From Alkalicoccobacillus porphyridii (GTDB taxonomy: Bacteria > Bacillota > Bacilli > Bacillales > Bacillaceae_D), in NCBI RefSeq assembly GCF_007293315.1, contig NZ_VLXZ01000010.1, positions 62,001 through 126,000 of the forward strand: a stretch of DNA of 64,000 nt, given 5' to 3'. The position numbers and the translations under genes are program-made. Under the pieces are notes generated by a model. It was not told the origin of the DNA, did no database searches, and worked only from the letters and a program-made list of their open reading frames with translations. Below, in pieces: positions 8,123 through 16,647 of the stretch. The stretch's first letter is position 1; each line of letters opens with the position of its first letter.

Positions 8123-9044
8123 CGTCTTCAAGCTTCTTCTGATCGCGTGCTGCTGGGGTCAGCATTTGAAAGTGTCTGTATAGGTTTACGAATTCAGCTG
8201 GCAATGTGCCACCGCGCTCACCATCGAGGTTCAGCTTCATTTCGGCGTCACCTTCTAGCACTTCGACTTTAATGCGATTTGCTTGGATGTACATCACTTT
8301 TGGATGATTGATATGCTCGCCACGTAAAGCCAAACCGCCTACCTGGATGAATTCTGCGAAGGTGGTTTTTTTGACGATTAAAAAGTCAAACATGCCATCC
8401 TGCAAAGAAGCTCTTGGTGCAAGCTTCTCAAAGCCACCCACTGAGTTGGTGTTAGCAATCAAAAACATCATAATCTCACCTTCAAACAGCTTGCCATCGT
8501 ACTCAATGCGCACAGAGGTAGGTGAAATCTGCGGAAGCTTCTCAAGGCCTTTGATGTAATAAGCTAATTGACCAACTAGGGTCTTAAGCTTAATCGGCAC
8601 CTCATATGTAAGCTCGGTTAAGGCACCAGCCGCTGCAATGTTTATAAAATATTTTTCATTGATTTTTCCAATATCAATTGGTTCAACATGATCTCCACAT
8701 AGCACATCACAGGCTTTGGTAATATCCTTAGAGATCCCAAGGGCTCGCGCAAAATCATTTGTAGTGCCAGCAGGAATGATGCCTAGCATCGGTCGATGTT
8801 CAAGCTCTGCTAAGCCATTCACAACCTCAAAAATCGTACCATCTCCACCTGCAGCGATCACCAAGTCATAGCCACGCTCTGCGGCTCTTCTAGCGGCACG
8901 CTTTGCACAGCCCTCTTCGGGAGTAGTCGCATGAGCCGAGGTCTCATATCCTGCCTTCTCAAGTCGTTCCATCACATACGCAAGATTCTTACGGATCTGT
9001 TCTCGACCGGACGTTGGATTATATATTAAACGTGCTGTTTTCAT
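8106..9044 (-). CDS. dagK: Diacylglycerol kinase DagK (DgkB-type)
   Basis: 312 residues, slightly longer than B. subtilis DagK. The nucleotide loop is IAAGGDGTIFEVVNGL (GGDGT near residue 67). LGIIPAGTTNDFARALGI and the C-terminal LNLDGERGG complete the DAGK catalytic signature. It phosphorylates diacylglycerol left over from lipoteichoic acid synthesis back to phosphatidic acid at the inner membrane face. Its position between gatB and rlmCD matches B. subtilis, with accessory genes inserted on either side here. Confidence 0.94.
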   Translation of the reverse strand: MKTARLIYNPTSGREQIRKNLAYVMERLEKAGYETSAHATTPEEGCAKRAARRAAERGYDLVIAAGGDGTIFEVVNGLAELEHRPMLGIIPAGTTNDFARALGISKDITKACDVLCGDHVEPIDIGKINEKYFINIAAAGALTELTYEVPIKLKTLVGQLAYYIKGLEKLPQISPTSVRIEYDGKLFEGEIMMFLIANTNSVGGFEKLAPRASLQDGMFDFLIVKKTTFAEFIQVGGLALRGEHINHPKVMYIQANRIKVEVLEGDAEMKLNLDGERGGTLPAEFVNLYRHFQMLTPAARDQKKLEDAETDQ

Positions 9045-9252
9045 TTAGCTCTCCTACTTTTCTTCAAGGTATACCGCATTTTCATAACTCTTATTGTATT
9101 GTATCGTAAAAACCTTCAAAAACAATACTTCCCGCTCATTTCTCAAAGTGTTACAAAAGTTGGTGTAGAAAGAAGGAACTATGCATCTATTCTTTTACAT
9201 AATTTAGCTATATAATAAATGAGAGAAAAAGGCAGGGAGCGAAAATACTTAC

Positions 9253-10641
9253 ATGACTTCAGAACACATTCTTTCTATTTTGCAAGACAATTTTATCTTA
9301 GCGTTATTCGCACTAATCATTTTATCTACACTATTTTTGATCGGCTACTTTTTCATTTATCGTAAGCTAATGAATGGAAAAAAACAGATTTCATTTATGA
9401 AACTGATTATTTTTAGTATGTTTATTGGCTATGTTTTGATGGTATTAGGAGTCACTATTTTGCAAAGGGGCGGTTCGTATTACCCAGGCTTAGTTAATCT
9501 AAGCTTATTCAGCTCTTACCGAGAAGCGTGGTTACAGTTTGACGTAAGAAACTGGCAATTTGTCATATTAAATATTGTAATGTTTGTTCCGTTTGGAATG
9601 CTGTTCCCTTTTTTACAACCTCGGTTTCAAAAGGCTCTTTGGACGATTGGAGCAGCGTTCCTTTTCACGCTCTTAATCGAAACCTTTCAATTCTTTACCG
9701 GCTTAGGCATTTTTGAATTGGACGACCTTTTTAATAATGTACTAGGAGCGATCATAGGCTACGGATTCATAATGAGTATATTGAGTTTACTAGAAAAACG
9801 AGTGAAGCTAGCGCTTGTATATCTCTCCCCTCTAGGACTGGTGTTGCTCCTGCTTGCTGCAATGTTTACCTATTATGAATCAAAGGAATTTGGTAATCTT
9901 TATACCGGGCCAAACCGGGCTGGGAACTTGGATCGTGCTGAAATTACTGTAGATGTCGAAGCTGATGAACAAGAGCAGACGGTTTCAATCTATCAAGCTC
10001 CGAGTTACTCCCAAGAAGAAGCTGATGCATTTGCTGAGGAATTGTTTGAGAGGTTAGATGTAGATACATCTGATATGGAATTTTATTCGTACATTGAGAC
10101 GGGCTTATATAGTATCCAAAGTGAGCCAAGTTATAGTTTATGGTTTGACTATGCGGACGGAAGCTATAGCTTAAGTGAATTTTCGCATTATGATACTGAG
10201 TTAAAAGATACAGATGAAAGCAATATATTAAAGCAATTGCAGCCAATTGATATACATATACCCGAGGTGGCCGAGTTTGAAAAAACGGGCACCGGCACCT
10301 ACACGTGGTGGGTAAGGCAATTAGAGGAGGATAACCACCTAGTAGATGGCTTTGTAACTGCCAGTTATTACGAGGATGATACCATTAAGAGTATTGACCA
10401 TAAACTCATAACCTATGACAAGGTGAGAAATGCTCAAGTGAAAAGTGAGCAGCAAGCCTTGGACGAACTGCTGAACGGAGATTTTTATTCATATTTAAAC
10501 GATTCTAAAATAGACACGTTACATCTTACTGACGTAAATATAAAATATATGCTTGATTCTAAAGGTTATTATCAGCCAGTTTATAGCTTTGAAGTTTTAA
10601 TAAATGGTGAAGAAAGTGAAATTATTATACCTAGCATGTAA
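9253..10641 (+). CDS. VanZ-like membrane protein with a long C-terminal extracytoplasmic domain
   Basis: 462 residues. The first 205 hold about six helices with the VanZ-like core (NIVMFVPFGMLFPF, LLIETFQFF, ELDDLFNNVLGAIIGYG). Residues about 210-462 form a soluble, acidic domain with no family I recognise (YSQEEADAFAEELFERL, GTYTWWVRQLEEDNHLVDG), probably outside the membrane. VanZ family members affect glycopeptide resistance or envelope stress, but most are uncharacterised. AGGGAG (9234-9239) lies 13 bases before the ATG, a loose fit. TATAAT at 9211-9216 is a likely -10 without a clear -35. It is a single-gene unit with its own terminator. Confidence 0.82.
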   Translation: MTSEHILSILQDNFILALFALIILSTLFLIGYFFIYRKLMNGKKQISFMKLIIFSMFIGYVLMVLGVTILQRGGSYYPGLVNLSLFSSYREAWLQFDVRNWQFVILNIVMFVPFGMLFPFLQPRFQKALWTIGAAFLFTLLIETFQFFTGLGIFELDDLFNNVLGAIIGYGFIMSILSLLEKRVKLALVYLSPLGLVLLLLAAMFTYYESKEFGNLYTGPNRAGNLDRAEITVDVEADEQEQTVSIYQAPSYSQEEADAFAEELFERLDVDTSDMEFYSYIETGLYSIQSEPSYSLWFDYADGSYSLSEFSHYDTELKDTDESNILKQLQPIDIHIPEVAEFEKTGTGTYTWWVRQLEEDNHLVDGFVTASYYEDDTIKSIDHKLITYDKVRNAQVKSEQQALDELLNGDFYSYLNDSKIDTLHLTDVNIKYMLDSKGYYQPVYSFEVLINGEESEIIIPSM

Positions 10642-10648
10642 ATGAAGA

Positions 10649-10681
10649 AGGCTGTCCTTGTTGGTAGGGACAGCTTTTTTT
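10649..10681 (+). terminator. Rho-independent terminator of the VanZ-like gene
   Basis: GCTGTCC (10651-10657) and GGACAGC (10668-10674) form the stem, followed by a seven-base T-run. Confidence 0.9.
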
Positions 10682-10717
10682 GATTGGGGGGGGCACAGTT
10701 TTTTAAGTTTTGAGGGT

Positions 10718-10997
10718 CTATCGTTTCACTTTGAGAATCTATCGTTTCACTTTGAGAATCTATCGTTTCACTTTGGCCTCTATCGTTTCACTTTGGCTTC
10801 CATCGTTTCACTTTTGAGGTCTATCGTTTCACTTCGGCTTCCATCGTTTCACTTTTGAGGTCTATCGTTTCACTTTGGCTTCCATCGTTTCACTTTTAAG
10901 GTCTATCGCTCCAATCTTCCACCCATCGCTCCACTCCAGCATTCTATCGTTCCAATCTTCCGACTATCGCTCCAATTCGGCACTCCATCGCTCCCCT
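10718..10997 (+). repeat. YCATCG-type tandem array, 14 units of 20-21 bp
   Basis: Fourteen contiguous units begin CTATCG or CCATCG. The first nine continue TTTCACTT, the last five are a CTCCAAT/CTCCACT-like variant. Unit lengths are 20 or 21 bases (starts at 10718, 10739, 10760, 10780, 10800, 10821 and so on). The array fills nearly all space between the VanZ terminator and the 3' end of the convergent small membrane gene. Open frames through it on the + strand reflect the repeat, not a gene. Confidence 0.92.
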
Positions 10998-11004
10998 CCT
11001 CACC

Positions 11005-11244
11005 TTAAATAAATCTAGCAACAGCCCTAACCACAGCGTTCGCCACGATGGCTACCAAAAGGATAAACACGATGCTGTTGTATTTTCTTTCTTGGCCTTT
11101 GAATCCTGCGGCGATAGCGAGGCCACACATAATGGCAAAGATGATGTTCATTGCTATGATAAACCAAGGGTTAAAAAAGCTAATTATAAAAAAGATGACA
11201 GCTAGTATCCCGAGAATCAGTGTCATTGGTTTAGGTTTATTCAT
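11005..11244 (-). CDS. Small membrane protein, unknown
   Basis: 79 residues with three hydrophobic segments (LILGILAVIFFIISFF, WFIIAMNIIFAIMCGLAIAA, IVFILLVAIVANAVVRAV) separated by a short basic loop GFKGQERK. AGGAGGG (11252-11258, read on the minus strand) sits just before the ATG. Similar three-helix proteins of unknown role are common in Bacillaceae. The 3' end almost touches the repeat array. Confidence 0.7.
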   Translation of the reverse strand: MNKPKPMTLILGILAVIFFIISFFNPWFIIAMNIIFAIMCGLAIAAGFKGQERKYNSIVFILLVAIVANAVVRAVARFI

Positions 11245-11368
11245 GTGAATCCCTCCTACTCATTGCCTACCCCAAAGGAATGGTTTTTATTCTTGAAAAA
11301 TAGGGAATGATCCTGTTATGGCGCTTAATTCAGCTGTTTCAACAAAACACATGTAAATATGATATGAA

Positions 11369-11428
11369 TTGACAATTAATTTTGAATTCGATACCCTGTG
11401 ACTACATTGTTTTTTGCAAACGCTAACA
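11369..11428 (+). promoter_or_regulatory. Promoter and possible CcpA (cre) site of the first sugar ABC cluster
   Basis: TTGACA at 11369-11374 is followed 17 bases later by a poor -10 (TACCCT, 11392-11397). TTGCAAACGCTAACA (11414-11428) fits the WTGNAANCGNWNNCW cre consensus and lies downstream of the promoter, where bound CcpA would block elongation. This suggests carbon catabolite repression of the cluster. Confidence 0.5.
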
Positions 11429-11461
11429 TGTAATTAAATTGTAGAGAGTGAGGAATAGGTT

Positions 11462-12748
11462 ATGAGATCGATCCCATTTTCTGTCACAATCGCAAGCTGT
11501 TTTCTTTTTGTGGCGACTGGTTGTTCTAATGCAAGTGATAGTGAAACGTTAACCTGGATCACAGGTTCCGATTCCTCGCCTGATGCTCCCGATGAAGAGA
11601 TGAGTTCTTATGTTCGCGCAAACGTTAGTGACATTGAGGAAGAATACGGGTTCCCTATGCAGCATAGTATTCATACGACAAATATTGATGAGGCGATGGC
11701 TCGGCTTTTGGAACAAGCTGTGCGTGGACAGGCTCCAGATTTTGCATTAGTTGATGGGTATGCGCTAGAGCGTTTTGAGGATCAGTTGCAGCCACTTAAT
11801 GAACTGATGGATGAATACGGAATGGATTTAGATGACTTTCTTCCGTTTGCTCAGGATGTCATGGTTGGAGATGATGGCAATGTTTACGGTCTCTATCTTA
11901 GTACTGATGTTCGTTACGTTTTTTATGATACGCGTTTTGTCCCTGAACCACCTGAGACCTGGGACGATGCGATGGACATTTCTCATGAGTTAGTAGATCA
12001 GGGTTATGAAGGTCTTGTGCTACCTCTTGGAGTTGGTGAAGGAACATCAGTAACGAGCCTGCTGCCATTATTTTGGGGTCAGGGTGGCGAGTTAATTGAC
12101 GAGGAAGGTCGTCCTGCTTTTTACAATAGTGAGAATCGCGAGTACATGTTAAATGTATTCAACTCTATTTATGAAGGTGTAGAGTCTGGAGCCATAACTA
12201 AACGTATGGCTTCTAACGGGACCGAAAATGATGGAAATGCTGAAATCTCAACAGGTTTAGTCAAAATGCTCTATCCAGGAACATGGCAGATTAATACATT
12301 CCAAGAAATTCTCGGTGATGACTTTGAGCATTGGGATGTTGCTTCTTTACCAACTCTTGAAGGTGGCGAGCCTACCTCTACTGTTGGCGGCTGGGCATTT
12401 GGCATTTTTACTGAAGATCCTGAGAAGCAACGAGCTGCCTTCGATTTCCTGCAACGAACCTATGTTGGTGAAGAAGGTATGGCGCGCTTTACAACGCGTG
12501 ATGGCTCAATGCCAGTTCGAGCTTCCGTGTATGATTCTCCTGAATTTGAGGCCATTCCTTTTATAGATGAGTTTCAGGAAATACTTGAAAAGGAAGGTCG
12601 ACCACGCCCAGCAGAGCAAGTATACAACACGATTTCAGTACAGCTTCAGATCGCCATATCTCAAGTCGTTTCAGGTAGTAAAACACCTGAAGAAGCTTTA
12701 GACGATGCTTGGGAAATTGTCACATTTGGGATGGAGGATGTTGAATGA
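11462..12748 (+). CDS. Carbohydrate ABC transporter substrate-binding lipoprotein
   Basis: 428 residues. The signal peptide ends in lipobox VATGC (Cys near 21), so the protein is tethered outside the membrane. The rest is a family 1 extracellular solute-binding protein (MalE/UgpB class): TNIDEAMARLLEQAVRGQAPDFALVDG, PPETWDDAMDISHEL, MLYPGTWQ and GGWAFGIFTEDPEKQRAAF. It is very acidic. Its substrate cannot be told. It is first of three genes, overlapping the next as ATGA. No ATPase gene accompanies the cluster. Confidence 0.9.
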   Translation: MRSIPFSVTIASCFLFVATGCSNASDSETLTWITGSDSSPDAPDEEMSSYVRANVSDIEEEYGFPMQHSIHTTNIDEAMARLLEQAVRGQAPDFALVDGYALERFEDQLQPLNELMDEYGMDLDDFLPFAQDVMVGDDGNVYGLYLSTDVRYVFYDTRFVPEPPETWDDAMDISHELVDQGYEGLVLPLGVGEGTSVTSLLPLFWGQGGELIDEEGRPAFYNSENREYMLNVFNSIYEGVESGAITKRMASNGTENDGNAEISTGLVKMLYPGTWQINTFQEILGDDFEHWDVASLPTLEGGEPTSTVGGWAFGIFTEDPEKQRAAFDFLQRTYVGEEGMARFTTRDGSMPVRASVYDSPEFEAIPFIDEFQEILEKEGRPRPAEQVYNTISVQLQIAISQVVSGSKTPEEALDDAWEIVTFGMEDVE

Positions 12749-13668
12749 AAACCGAACCAGTTTCTCAATCTTCTCTTAAACGTAAGAAAACACCTTTTTC
12801 TGATACACCTTATCCGTGGCTAATCCCACTCACTCTCTTGCTCATTGCGGTATTTTTGTATCCCATTCTAGAAATTGTGCGAATGAGCTTTACTGACATG
12901 AGTTTAGTAGATACTGAATTTCGTTATACACTTGAATCCTATGTTCGGCTTTTTACCTTACCTGGCTTCTGGCCAATGCTTGGCACGACTGGTTTCTTTG
13001 TATTTTTTAGTGTAGTATTCCAGTTGCTTTGCGGATTTATTGTCGCTCTATTAATTGTTCGAGGAGAGAGCCTAAAGCTTAAGGGTACAATAGTTGTTCG
13101 CACCTCTGTGCTTGTAGCTTGGGCCATTCCTGGTGTGGTCATCGGTATCATTTTTGAAATGCTTTATACAGAGACACAAGCAGGAATATTAAACTACTTT
13201 CTATCAATGATTGGATTGGGTCCAATTACGTTTTTATCTGATCCAACTATGGCACTTCTATCAGTGACTCTTGCAAACATCTGGCGTGGAACGGCGTTTA
13301 GTATGATTCTGATGTATGCAGGCTTGCAAACGATCTCAAAGGATGTATTGGAAGCCGCTAAAATTGATGGAGCTGGAGCCTTCCAACGATTACGAAATGT
13401 CATTATACCGGCCATCCTACCTATCGTATTAATCAATCTTATTATCATCTCGATTGATACCTTCAACACCTTTGATATGGTTATGGCACTAACTCAAGGT
13501 GGACCTGGTAACAGTACAGAAGTCATTGCACTTAGTATCTATACTTCAATTTTCCAAGAGTTTAATCTTGGTGTCGGTGCTGCTACTTCAATGATTTTGC
13601 TTGCCATAAATATTGTTATGACTTTAATTTATTTGGTTGTACTCGGAAAAGGGAGGAATGATGAATAA
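12745..13668 (+). CDS. Sugar ABC transporter permease (MalF type)
   Basis: 307 residues with six helices after a basic cytoplasmic start. The EAA loop that docks the ATPase is EAAKIDGAGAFQRLRNVIIPAI, split here as EAAKIDGAG and FQRLRNVIIPAI. FDMVMALTQGGPGNSTEVIAL is typical of MalF-type subunits. The start overlaps the stop of the binding-protein gene by four bases, and the stop overlaps the next start by one, so the three are translationally coupled. Confidence 0.92.
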   Translation: MKTEPVSQSSLKRKKTPFSDTPYPWLIPLTLLLIAVFLYPILEIVRMSFTDMSLVDTEFRYTLESYVRLFTLPGFWPMLGTTGFFVFFSVVFQLLCGFIVALLIVRGESLKLKGTIVVRTSVLVAWAIPGVVIGIIFEMLYTETQAGILNYFLSMIGLGPITFLSDPTMALLSVTLANIWRGTAFSMILMYAGLQTISKDVLEAAKIDGAGAFQRLRNVIIPAILPIVLINLIIISIDTFNTFDMVMALTQGGPGNSTEVIALSIYTSIFQEFNLGVGAATSMILLAINIVMTLIYLVVLGKGRNDE

Positions 13669-14507
13669 TGGCAAAATCTAAAGAACAGCCGTTAAAAATA
13701 GGTCTTTATTTGAGCTACTTTTTGATTGTCATCGTGTTCCTATTCCCTTTGTTTTGGGTCGCTTCTGTCTCATTAAAAACACAAGCCGAGCTATTTCAGG
13801 TACCACCATCCCTCTGGCCAACAAGCTGGCAGTTTGATAACTACCTGCATGTCTTGCAAACAACGCCCGTACTTACGTATCTTTGGAACTCGTTACGTCT
13901 CGTTGTGCTAACGGTGCTTTTTACTTTATTTATTGCCCTCCCAGCTGCCTTTGCTTTGTCACGCTTTAAAATGCAGGGAAAAAATGCGTTTCTACTCGCA
14001 ATCTTAATGACGCAGATGATTTCAGCGGTTGTTATTTCGATTCCGTTGTATCGACTATTTGCTAGCTGGGAACTACTGAACAACTTTATGCTTATCCTGG
14101 CGATCTATGTTGCGGTTGTTCTACCACTCGCAACCATCTTCATGAAAAATTACTTCGACACCCTGCCTGAGCAAATGGATGAGGCAGCGATTATTGATGG
14201 GTGCACACGCTGGCAGATCCTCACAAAGATTTTGCTGCCGGTTGCACGTCCTGGGATTATCTCTGTTGTGATTCTAGTTGCGGTGCAGAGCTGGTCGCAG
14301 TTTGTTATTCCGTTTATCTTAATTGATGATGCGAATCTCTATCCCGTTTCAGTTGGTGTGGTGAATCTTCAGTCTACTCAAGCACAAATTACCACCCACT
14401 ACTTGGCTGCAGGAAGTATCATGTCGATTATCCCCGTGATTATTCTGTTCTTATTGCTACAGAAATATATTGTTGGGGCGTTGACGGCTGGAGCGGTTAA
14501 GGGGTAA
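13668..14507 (+). CDS. Sugar ABC transporter permease (MalG type)
   Basis: 279 residues, six helices. It has the MalG-type start (LFWVASVSLKTQAEL), the EAA motif DEAAIIDGCTRWQILTKILL and the C-terminal QKYIVGALTAGAVKG. It forms the heterodimeric channel with the preceding MalF-type subunit. The start codon shares one base with the previous stop. A terminator follows. An MsmX-like ATPase from elsewhere would be needed. Confidence 0.92.
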   Translation: MAKSKEQPLKIGLYLSYFLIVIVFLFPLFWVASVSLKTQAELFQVPPSLWPTSWQFDNYLHVLQTTPVLTYLWNSLRLVVLTVLFTLFIALPAAFALSRFKMQGKNAFLLAILMTQMISAVVISIPLYRLFASWELLNNFMLILAIYVAVVLPLATIFMKNYFDTLPEQMDEAAIIDGCTRWQILTKILLPVARPGIISVVILVAVQSWSQFVIPFILIDDANLYPVSVGVVNLQSTQAQITTHYLAAGSIMSIIPVIILFLLLQKYIVGALTAGAVKG

Positions 14508-14576
14508 AAAAGTAATGAATCAGGCCTAGAGTTGAGTTTAGTCTTATTACAAAATCAAAATTAGCAAAACTCATTT

Positions 14577-14610
14577 AAAGCCCTCTCATTTAGTGAATGA
14601 AGGGCTTTAA
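14577..14610. terminator. Terminator between sugar ABC cluster and RidA gene
   Basis: AAAGCCCT-TCATT and AATGA-AGGGCTTT arms form a long stem (14577-14608) with A/T runs on both sides, so it can serve both convergent transcripts. Confidence 0.8.
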
Positions 14611-14619
14611 ATTAAATGT

Positions 14620-15009
14620 TTAATCTACGTGTGCAATGGCACGAATTTCAATTAACATTTGAGAAAAAGCCAATCCTGCTGTCCCAACCATGGTAACTGC
14701 GGGGCGTATATCCCCCATGTATTGTTTGAAAATCGGTATGAGTGTCTCCGAATCCTCTTGAGGATTGATTAAGAAGATTTCTAAATCAACTAGATTAGAC
14801 CGCTTGATATTAAAGCCTGTTAACACCCTATCTAGATTATCAAACGTTTGTTTTGTTTGTAATTCAATATCATGTTCTCCAACAAAATTCCCTTGCATAT
14901 CACGAGAAAATTGCCCTGATATATAAACAATTCCATCTGAACTATATGCTTGAGACACACCAAAAGATTCTTCCCATGGGACACCATGATAATAATTTTT
15001 TGCAGTCGT
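14620..15009 (-). CDS. RidA/YjgF-family protein with apparent ACG start
   Basis: From the GTG at 14958 the protein is 112 residues and lacks the usual N-terminal strand. The same frame continues upstream through AKNYYHGVPWEESFGVSQAY, which matches a normal RidA N-terminus. It reaches an ACG at 15009-15007 that lies 9 bases after AAGGAG. This would give 129 residues, the family length. No ATG, GTG or TTG is in frame between. So the start is either ACG (one base from ATG) or a truncated GTG. The conserved YISGQ and the Arg in IRPAVTMVG are present. RidA proteins hydrolyse reactive enamines from PLP enzymes; paralogues vary. The exact role is unknown. Confidence 0.72.
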   Translation of the reverse strand, partial: TTAKNYYHGVPWEESFGVSQAYSSDGIVYISGQFSRDMQGNFVGEHDIELQTKQTFDNLDRVLTGFNIKRSNLVDLEIFLINPQEDSETLIPIFKQYMGDIRPAVTMVGTAGLAFSQMLIEIRAIAHVD

Positions 15010-15162
15010 TTTATATCTCTCCTTATTTATTAATGAGACTTTATCATGAGGTGCAGACCAATGTTTGAGAAGTACGCACTATTTTGATAGTAGCTATCAT
15101 AAAAGATAGTATCTTTGCAAAATACGGTACATGAAATAATTGAACAAGGGCATAGAAAACCC

Positions 15163-15195
15163 AAAAAAGCTGACCCATCACAGGTCAGCTTTTTC
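15163..15195 (-). terminator. Terminator of the gatCAB operon
   Basis: AAAAGCTGACC and GGTCAGCTTTT arms (about 15165-15192) flank a six-base loop; on the minus strand a T-run follows just after the gatB stop. Confidence 0.9.
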
Positions 15196-15198
15196 TTA

Positions 15199-16632
15199 TT
15201 AACGCTTATTAATCTCTTCCATCAGGAATTTGTTCACCATTTGCGGGTTCGCTTTTCCTCTGGAGGCTTTCATGATTTGACCGACTAGGAAGCCAACTGC
15301 GCGGTCTTTTCCGTTTTTGAAATCAATGATGGATTGTTCGTTTTGGTCAAGGATGTCCACCACCATTTTCCGAATTTCGCCTTCATCCGAAATTTGAACA
15401 AGGCCTTTATCTTTAACGATCTGCTCAGCGTCGCCGCCGTTTTCAATCAATTCTTTAAAGACCTTCTTCGCAATCTTAGAAGAGATTGTTCCTTTTTGAA
15501 TGAGCCCGATCATCCCAGCAAGAGATTCAGGTGTAAGAGCCGTGTCTTCAAGCTCCTTCTGCTCTGCATTCAAGTACTCAGATACGCCACCCATCAACCA
15601 GTTTGAGGCTAGCTTTGTATCTGCCCCTTTGGCTGTGGTTGCCTCAAAGAAATCAGACATTTCTTTCGTAAGCGTTAAGACCATCGCATCGTATGCAGGC
15701 AATCCCAATTCACTCACATAGCGCTGCTTTCTCGCGTCTGGTAGCTCAGGAATTTCTGCACGGATGCGCTCTTTCCAATCATTATCAATGTGTAGAGCTG
15801 TTAGATCAGGCTCTGGGAAGTAACGGTAGTCATCCGAACCTTCCTTCACACGCATCAGAATCGTTTTTCCACCCGCTTCATCAAAACGACGTGTTTCCTG
15901 TTCAATGATTCCACCAGAAAGTAATACCTGCTCTTGACGTTTTTCCTCATACTCAAGTCCTTTGCGTACAAAGTTAAATGAGTTCAGGTTTTTCAATTCT
16001 GCTTTTGTACCAAACTTCTCTTGTCCAATTGGACGAAGGGAGATGTTGGCATCACAGCGCAGAGATCCTTCTTCCATTTTACAATCAGAAACGCCTGTGT
16101 ATTGGATGATCGCTTTTAGCTTTTCTAAATAAGCATACGCTTCTGCTGGTGTACGAATATCTGGCTCAGATACGATCTCAACAAGTGGAGTCCCTTGACG
16201 GTTGTAGTCAACAAGTGAATAGCCGCCAGCTGAGTGAGTTAGCTTTCCAGCATCCTCTTCCAAGTGAAGACGGGTAATTCCGATACGCTTCTTATAGCCG
16301 TCTACTTCAATCTCAATCCAACCATGCTCACCAATTGGCTTATCAAACTGAGAGATCTGATACGCCTTTGGGTTATCCGGATAAAAATAGTTCTTGCGGT
16401 CAAACTTCGTGTCTGTAGCAATCTCACAATTAAGTGCCATTGCAGCCTTCATCGCAAAGTCCACGGCTTTTCTGTTCAGTACCGGCAACACACCAGGATA
16501 ACCTAGGTCAATGACACTTGTATTGGCATTCGGCTCTGCTCCAAAATGGTTCGGACTGGCTGAGAAAATCTTAGAGTCAGTTTTTAACTCAACGTGTACT
16601 TCAAGTCCAATAATCGTTTCAAAATTTGTCAT
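15199..16632 (-). CDS. gatB: Aspartyl/glutamyl-tRNA(Asn/Gln) amidotransferase subunit B
   Basis: 477 residues, the full family length. It shows [12 protein letters not shown] at the start, the GatB signature [27 protein letters not shown] and [17 protein letters not shown], and the C-terminal YqeY-like tail ending in [12 protein letters not shown]. GatB activates mischarged Glu-tRNA(Gln) or Asp-tRNA(Asn) with ATP and hands it ammonia from GatA. It is last in the gatC-gatA-gatB operon, 15 bases after gatA. Confidence 0.97.
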   Translation of the reverse strand: MTNFETIIGLEVHVELKTDSKIFSASPNHFGAEPNANTSVIDLGYPGVLPVLNRKAVDFAMKAAMALNCEIATDTKFDRKNYFYPDNPKAYQISQFDKPIGEHGWIEIEVDGYKKRIGITRLHLEEDAGKLTHSAGGYSLVDYNRQGTPLVEIVSEPDIRTPAEAYAYLEKLKAIIQYTGVSDCKMEEGSLRCDANISLRPIGQEKFGTKAELKNLNSFNFVRKGLEYEEKRQEQVLLSGGIIEQETRRFDEAGGKTILMRVKEGSDDYRYFPEPDLTALHIDNDWKERIRAEIPELPDARKQRYVSELGLPAYDAMVLTLTKEMSDFFEATTAKGADTKLASNWLMGGVSEYLNAEQKELEDTALTPESLAGMIGLIQKGTISSKIAKKVFKELIENGGDAEQIVKDKGLVQISDEGEIRKMVVDILDQNEQSIIDFKNGKDRAVGFLVGQIMKASRGKANPQMVNKFLMEEINKR

Positions 16633-16647
16633 GTTGTTTGACCCCCT

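Noticed and set aside
10658-10858. 66-residue frame in the array after the VanZ-like gene
   Set aside because: It starts inside a terminator hairpin and is pure repeat translation.
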